Below the pieces are notes generated by a model. That model was not told the DNA's origin. It was given only the letters and a program-made list of their open reading frames with translations, and did not search any database. From Chlorophyllum brunneum (Eukaryota; Basidiomycota; Agaricomycetes; Agaricales; Agaricaceae), in the NCBI GenBank assembly GCA_963576785.1, contig OY756150.1, forward strand, positions 310,001 to 374,000: a stretch of DNA of 64,000 nucleotides, given 5' to 3'. This document shows positions 57,210-64,000 of the stretch, one piece after another. Each line of letters begins with the position of its first letter. The first letter of the stretch is position 1. Position numbers and translations under genes: made by a program.

Positions 57210-59673
57210 GCCCTATTCTCTCCACTCTATTCCTCGCCCCCCTCTTACACGTCTTTGACATCCGTATGGAGGAACACCACGACAAGTGGGACTTCGATGT
57301 CCTGTTGTTTGTCGATGATGGCACTCTGGTTGCGCAAACCCCGTCTCTGGAAAAGAACGTGGAAATCCTTCAACACATATACCGCGAAATGGAGCGGCTC
57401 ATGAACAAATTTGGCCTGGAAATTGAACATGGCAAGTCGGAGATCTTTCACTTCACACGTGCTAGACAAGACTCGAATCCCTCGATTGACTTGGGATCCC
57501 CACCGTTCATGGGTCATAACCCCCTCAAACTGAAGACCGACTGGTGGTACCTTGGCTTCTACTTCAATCAGACGTTGACCTTCAAAGAACACATACAATT
57601 CTACTCTGCCAAAGCGATCTCTATGATCAAAGCAATGAAGATGCTGGGGAACTCTGTCAGGGGCTTGTCCCCCAGCAACAAGAGGCTATTGTACTGCTCG
57701 TGTGTCATACCGGTTGCAACATATGGATATCAACTTTGGTTTCACGATTGATCCCGCACCAAGGGAACTTGTGAAGTCCTCAACAAAATGCAAAGAAGGG
57801 TGGCACTCTGGATCACCAGGGCCTTCCGGACTTCTCCCACTGGTGGTGTAGAGTCCCTTGCGGGGCTCATGCCCATCAAACTTCATCTCCGAAAGTTGGC
57901 CGAATGACAATCGTCAAGGCTTCATACATTGGACAATGAACACGCTTTGGCAAGATTAACCAAAGAATACCACTCTTCCCCCCACCAACTTCACATCAAG
58001 AATTTCACGGAGGTTCAGAAGAAGAAGACATTAGGAGCTGTGATGGACTTTTTGCACCCCACCCCTGAGACTCGGTATATAGAACATTTTAGTCCCGTTT
58101 CTAAATCTCTCTGGCCCGGACGTAGGTTACTTGACCGTTTCTCTACTAATGTAACTTTTATAGGATTCAACTAGGACAACCCTCACCTCTCAAAGACGCT
58201 TTGGGACGATGTAACAATGAATGCGATGACGGACGCAAAATCCATCACGATCGGTATGGATGGCTCAATCCACCCCAATCCCAACCTGCTTGCCAGCCAG
58301 TTCACGGCGGCAGCTACCATTCAACATCTTGACGGCGGGAGCTCTATTATGAAGAGGCTTGGAGGAACCATGTCGACGGAAACAGAACTGGTAGCGCAGT
58401 ACTTAGGTATTACCAAGGTACTCGCTACTGCCAATTACGACCAGGTTGAGCACATTCATGTGTTCACCGACTCCATTGTGGCCTCCCAGCTCCTACTCGA
58501 CTGTTCACCGCATTCCTGCCAACGACAATCTATCCTCACCTCAAAGGCGCTCCTGGCTTGGTTCAACAAGTCAGACCAACACCGCCTTTCGTTTTATCAC
58601 ACGCCGTCGAAATGCAAGTATGGGATACAAAAAGCCACGCACAACTGGATCCAAACAGTCGCCTGGCCTAACCGGGGTCAAAACCACCGAGTACCAAACT
58701 CGATCGACTACCTTTGCAAGAAGTCCGCTGAACACGCCATTCACACATGGCAGGCCATGTTCAGGTTCAAAACTTACAGCGGTAGCTCCTTCCTCCACCT
58801 CCCGGTGCGAGTGAACGGAGCCTCCGCCTTACCATCACACATCAAGTCCGGACCATGGATATGAGAATGCGGATACCAGTCCCAGCTCTTCACAAGAGCT
58901 TGTCGTACCATACTATGCCATGCCCCGATTGGAGAATATCAACTACGATTCTTTCCTAATGAGGATCTTTTGTGCCACCACTGCAACAGTCAAATGGTGC
59001 AAATGCAGTCACACATCCTGTATCGTTGTAATAACTTCAATCACCACTTTGGTGTCGACACAATCAAAACATTCGTCAACTTCTTGTGTCACAACCCCTC
59101 CACGTTCAGCTTCCCCCCGGAACTTAACCACCCTCGTATCCGTGCCGGTTCAATCCCACCGTTACATTGTCATCAAGTCCAAAGGAGGTTTGGGTCTGCG
59201 CCTGCGTAGATTCCTTTTCTTTTCTCTCCTTTTTTCTTTTGCTCTCCCAGTTATGGATTTCCAATTCATTTCTCTATCTCCCCATTCCTTGCTCGTCTAC
59301 TATTTTATATAGTTCTCATTCAACTTCCATCTCTTCTGTGGTGCCCGGATAAATACCCGCCCACACGCTATGTACTGTTTGATGTTCTCCCTTGTGATTG
59401 CGAGTAGATAGTTTCTCTTCTATCAATTTCTCTCTCTCACTCTCTCTCTTTCCGAATTCCTTTCTTTCCCTTTTCCGCTGAACATCGTAGGTACCAAACA
59501 TCTCTCTAGTATACGTGCTAGATGTCGACGAGTCTCGTAGGGTTAGTTTACTTGTAGTTTACTTTCCCTTCTCCGAACATTCTGTACGTTCTGCCTTTGT
59601 ATGTATGTACACGCAGACTGCATTCGAGCACCGCTATATAAATTGTTGATGGAAAAAAAAAAAAAAAAAAAAA
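57210..59673 (+). mobile_element. LINE copy 2, 5'-truncated, plus strand
   Basis: 2.46 kb, opposite orientation to copies 1 and 3. It starts within the reverse transcriptase region of ORF2, upstream of FVDD, and ends in a run of about 20 A (59653-59673). The 14-bp target duplication GGACATCCCTCTAA is perfect (57196-57209 and 59674-59687). The RT remnant (57266-57751), RNase H (58217-58864) and C-terminal zinc motif (58970-59209) lie in one frame with stops. Truncation at the 5' end is typical of abortive target-primed reverse transcription. Confidence 0.93.
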
Positions 59674-59687
59674 GGACATCCCTCTAA

Positions 59688-60675
59688 TCATATCCTCAAT
59701 TACTTTGAGAAAAATATGATTAGGTTTACTCTGGTATGGATTCCTGAGCAAAAACCAGTCTGTGATGGTTATGCCAAGGGAAAGATGAAACCCTTTAGAG
59801 AGAACCCTATATGCACAAAGTGTCCATTCGAAAGAATTCACTTGGATTTAGTTGAACTTCCAATTTTTTCTTACCATAAATTTAAATGGGTCATGACCAT
59901 AATGGATGACTTTTCCTCTCATAGATGGATTTGCTTCCTCCATAAGAAATCAGAAGCAGCAGAAGAAATGAAAAATTTCATTGCCTTAATTCAGACTCAA
60001 TATGAGACTAAATTAAAAAATCTCTGCACTGATAGAGGAGGAGAGTATGCAACTGATGAGTTGCAATCTTATTGGCACTCACTAGGGATTATACATGAGA
60101 CTAGTGCACTGCACATACACTAACAAAATGGCCGAGCTAAATACTTGAACCAAACTTTAATGGATAAAGCAGAAGCCATAAGGCATCATGTTTGTATTCC
60201 TAATGGTTGGTGGGAGTTTTCTATAGATCATATGATACATATCTATAATAAAACACCAGTATCATGGCTCATGTGGAAAACACCTTATGAAGTGTTGAAT
60301 CAGAAGATTCCAGACATCTCCAAAGAGAGAGTCTTTGGCTGCAGTGCCTATGTCTTTCTCCCAAAAGAGATAAGAGACAATAAACTAACAGCAAAGTCAG
60401 AACTCATGATTTTCCTTGGTTGGACATCAGATAGGAAAAACTATTGTTTCATGAGGCACCTTAATGGAAATGTAATCTATACATCTCCAACAGCCATATT
60501 CAGTGAAGAACATTTTCCTAGATGTAATAGGAAAAAGCAAGAAGAACAGATAAACCAACCATCATCTTCTACTTCTCAAAGCACACCTTCAGAAGTAATT
60601 GTCTTCCATACTCTAGATCCATTTAGTGGTTTACCTCTTAATAGACCACCAAGTCCTATACCCCAAACTTCTTCC
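59688..60675 (+). pseudogene. Copia integrase core
   Basis: Continues the copia frame after LINE copy 2. It has ERIHLDLVELP, FKWVMTIMDDFSSHRWICFL, LCTDRGGEYATDELQ, then one in-frame TAA before QNGRAKYLNQTLMDKAEAIR. These give the D,D,E catalytic set of a copia integrase (the last residue in the NQT helix region is not certain). It continues with VFGCSAYVFLPKE and a Ser/Pro-rich linker, and is cut at SPIPQTSS by LINE copy 3. Confidence 0.85.
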
Positions 60676-63600
60676 TTTTTTTTTTTTTTTTTTTTTTTTT
60701 AATCAACAATTTATATAGCGGTGCTCAAACGCAGTCCACGTGTACATACATACAAAGGCAGAACATACAGAATGTTCGGAGAAGGGAAAAGTAAACTACA
60801 AGTAAACTAACCCCATGAGACTCGTTGTCATCTAGCACATACACTAGAGAGATGTTTGGTACCTACGATGTTCAGCAAAAAGAGAGAAGAAAAGGGATTT
60901 GTAAAGAGAGAGAGTGAGAGAGAGAAATTGATAGAAGAGAAACTATCTACTCGCAATCATAAGGGGGAACATCAAACAGTACATAGTGTGTGGGCGGGTA
61001 TTTACCCAGGCACCATGGAAGAGATGGATTTTGAAAGAAAGCTACATAAAATAGTAGATGAGCAAGGAGAGGGGGAGATAGAGAAATGAATTGGAAGTCC
61101 ATAACTGGGAGAGCAAAAGAAAAAAAGAAGAAAAGAAAGGATCCTACGCAGGCGCAGACCCAAACCTCCTTTGGACTTGATGACAATGTAACGGTGGGAT
61201 TGAACCGGCATGGATATGAGGGCAGTCAGGTTCTGGGGGGAAGCTGAACATGGAGGGGTTGCGATGCAAGAAGTTGATGAAGGTCTTGATTGTGTCGACG
61301 CCGAAGTGGTGATCGAAGTTGTTACAATGATACAGGATGTGTGACTGCATTTGCACCATTTGACTGTTGCAGTGGTGGCACAAAAGGTTCTCATTAGGAA
61401 AGAATTGTAGTCGATATTCTCCAATTGAGGCGTGGCATAGGATGGCGCAACAAGCTCTTGCGAAGAGCTGGGGTCGGTATCCGCATTCTCGTATCCATGG
61501 ACCGGACTTGATGTGCGACAGTAAGGTGGAGGCCCCATTCGCTCGCACCGGGAGGTGGAGGAAGGAGCTACCGCTGTAAGTTTTGAACCCGAACATGGCC
61601 TACCATGTGTGAATGGCACATTTGGTGGACTTCTTGTGTAGGTAGTCGATCGAGTTTGGTACTCGGTAGTTTTGACCCCGGTTAGGCCAGGCGACCATTT
61701 GGATCCAGTTGTGAGTGGCTTTTTGTATCCCATACTTGCATTTCGACGGTGTGTGATAGAAAGAAAGGCAGTGTCGGTCTGACTTGTTGAACCAAGCCAG
61801 GAGCGCCTTCAATGTGAGGATAGACTGTCACTGGCAGGAGTGCAGCGAACAGTCGAGTAGGAGCCGGGAGGCTGCGATGGAGTCGGTGAACACGTGGATG
61901 TGCTCAACTTGGTCGTATTCGGCAGTAGTGAGCACCTTGGTGATACCTAAGTACTGCGCTACCAATTCTGTGTCTGTCGACGTAGTTCCTCTGAGCCTCT
62001 TCATGATAGAGCTCCTGCCATCAAGATGTCAAATGGTAGCTGCCACCGTAAACTGGCTGGCAAGCGGATTGGGATTGGGGTGGACTGAGCCATCCGTACC
62101 GATCGTGATGGATTTTGCATCCGTCGTCGCATTCGTCGTTACATTGTCCCAAAGTGTCTTCGAGAGGTGAGGATCATCCTGGTTGAACCTTGTAAAAGAT
62201 ACATTAGTAGAGAAACGGTCAAGTAACCTACGTCTGGGCCAGAGAGATTTAGAAACGGAATTAAAATGTTCTATATACTGAGTCTTGGGGGTAGGGCACG
62301 AAAAGTCCATCACAGCTCCTAATGTCTTCTTCTTTTGAATGTCCGTGAAGTTCTTGATGTGAAGTCGGTGGGGGGAAGAGTGGAATTCCTTCGTCAATCT
62401 TGCCAAAGCGTGTTCATCGTCCAACGTATGAAGCCTCGACGATTGTCGTTTGGCCAACTTTCGGAGATGAAGTTTGATAGGCATGAGCCCCGCAAGGGAC
62501 TCTACGCCACTAGTGGGAGAAGTCCGGAAGGTCCCAGTGATCCAGAGTGCCACCCTTCTTTGCATTTTGTTGAGGACTTCACAAGTTCCCTTGGTGCGGG
62601 ATCAATCGTGAAACCAAAGTTGATATCCATATGTTGCAACCGGTATGACACACGAGCAGTACAATAGCCTCTTGTTGCTGGGGGACAAGCCCCTGACAGA
62701 GTTCCCCAGCATCTTCATTGCTTTGATCATAGAGATCGCTTTGGCAGAGTAGAATTGTATGTGTTCTTTGAAGGTCAACGTCTGATCAAAGTAGAAGCCG
62801 AGGTACTGCCAGTCGGTCTTCAGTTTGAGGGGGTTATGACCCATGAATGGTGGGGATCCCAAGTCAATCGAGGGATTCGAGTCTTGTCTTGCACGTGTAA
62901 AGTGAAAGATTTCAGACTTGCCATGTTCAATTTCAAGGCCAAATTCATTCATGAGCCACTCCATTTCGCGGTACATGTGTTGTAGGATTTCCACGTTCTT
63001 TTCCAGAGATGGGGATTGCGTGATTAGAGTGCTGTCGTCGACGAACGACAGGACATCAAAGTCCCACTTGTCGCGGTGTTCCTCCATACGGATGTCGAAG
63101 ACATGTAAGAGGGGGGCAAGGAATAGAGCGGAGAGAATAGGGCCAAGGGCCGAGCCTTGACCTACTCCTACCGCTGCGTCGTATTCCGGGGAAGTCTTGT
63201 TGTTCCACCGGTAAGTGGTGCAGTGTTCCTTGAGGTAATTGTCAAAGAATGCAGCGACCTGGGGAGAAAATCCTTGTCATCATAAAATTTCGATGAGAAG
63301 ATCGTGGTTAAGGGAAGGGAAGAATTGGGCCACGTTGAATGCGAGCACCGACGTTTTCTTCTTCTTCGTCTAAGCTCCCCGTATAATGTGCATCAGGAAG
63401 AGACCCACGTCCTCGGTAGACCATTGGCGGATCACTCCCAATTGGTGCAGATGGAGGACCTTGAATTTCATGGCCTCGAATTGGAGTCGTTTAGCGAGCA
63501 TTTTCTCGATTAGCTTGCCAAACGTGTTGAGGAGGACGATTGGTCAGAATGCCTTTGGAGTGGAGTAGTCGGGTTTGTTGGGTTTTGGGATAATCACCGA

Positions 63601-64000
63601 CGTTGACTTTTTGAAATGGGTAGGCCAGTGCCCGAAGTTCAGACATGCACTACCGATTTTGAGGAGTAGACCAGTGCAAGTTTCATCGGCAACGATCTGT
63701 TTGAGATGGGACCAGGAAATATGGTCGGGACTGGGGGAGGAAGAATTCAAGGTATCCTTGAGTGACTCCATCATCTCAATGAGAGAGAAATCTACCCAAG
63801 TCCTATTCTCCATTCCGTTCGGGGGGGGAGCTCGTCCAGAACCGCTGCGTTAGTTGGTCTATCACAGGTAGTGTTGTAGTGGAAGTCGAGAGCCGTCCAC
63901 AGATTGTCTAGTGTGAGACAAGGTCAGCCATTGTGACGCATGGCTTCCATAGCCAGGAGTGCGTGGTCCTTAACCCATGGCATGAGATCCCACGGGCATT
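60676..64000 (-). mobile_element. LINE copy 3, minus strand, continues beyond the window
   Basis: Poly(A) appears as 25 T at 60676-60700, followed by the same 3' end as copy 1. ORF2 parts: C-terminal zinc motif (61144-61596), RNase H (about 61600-62170), RT with FVDD (62602-63087) and upstream RT blocks to the window end. From about 62541 to 64000 it is almost identical to copy 1 (49228-50687, two differences seen); before that the two differ by several percent. It carries the same internal stops as copy 1 in the shared part. Confidence 0.92.

Larger units (their letters stand above)
46339..64000 (+). mobile_element. Ty1/copia retrotransposon, interrupted by four insertions, extends past the window
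   Basis: Starts with a 580-bp LTR (46339-46918) followed by a copia-type primer site and gag. Its internal coding parts are 47078-47360, 54157-54925, 55459-57209 and 59688-60675, all +. They are separated by two LINEs, an inverted solo LTR and a third LINE that runs off the window. Reverse transcriptase, RNase H and the 3' LTR must lie beyond 64000. It cuts the Helitron helicase at 46338. Confidence 0.88.

Overview
The window is genomic DNA of a basidiomycete fungus, most likely an agaricomycete. The protein genes have many short GT-AG introns of about 50 bases, there is an intron-containing tRNA, and Sec61-alpha is highly conserved. Helitron, chromovirus, copia and non-LTR retroelements are stacked inside one another. 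I cannot name the species.

Left part (1-25.9 kb): a gene-rich but fast-evolving region. It starts inside a seven-helix membrane protein gene (1-1433, +), followed by a CoQ2-like UbiA prenyltransferase (3606-5009, +), a tRNA-Ala(CGC) with an intron (5334-5424, -) and a nuclear FHA-domain protein with AT-hook-like basic motifs (6561-9947, -). From 11.5 to 25.9 kb lie six paralogous orphan seven-helix genes. Three read + (11557, 14096, 15749) and three read - (19005, 21653, 25900), so the array is mirror-symmetric: subfamily 1-1-2 then 2-2-1. A universal stress protein gene (23050-24051, +) sits inside the array.

Middle part (27.3-37.1 kb): a compact housekeeping block. It holds a very large, mostly disordered PH-domain protein (27321-33961, -), an F-box-like protein (34040-35247, -) and Sec61-alpha (35350-37097, +). 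The last two share a 102-base divergent promoter. Exon-by-exon lengths keep frame throughout for these genes and for the UbiA, FHA, stress-protein and first array genes.

Right part (37.4-64 kb): a nest of mobile elements with no host gene that I can see. A Helitron helicase is split by a complete chromovirus (39018-45468, 294-bp LTRs, 5-bp duplication AGTAT). The Helitron is also cut by a copia element that starts at 46339 and runs beyond the window. The copia element contains a full-length LINE (47361-54156, -), an inverted solo LTR of its own family (54926-55458), a 5'-truncated LINE in the opposite orientation (57210-59673, +) and a further LINE that runs off the window (60676-64000, -). 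All large element reading frames carry stops or frameshifts.

The most interesting observations are: the mirror-symmetric receptor-like array; the chromovirus, whose primer-binding site is complementary to its own predicted RNA 5' end (Tf1-like self-priming) and which carries an extra third reading frame; and a sharp identity breakpoint between two LINE copies that suggests gene conversion or an assembly effect.
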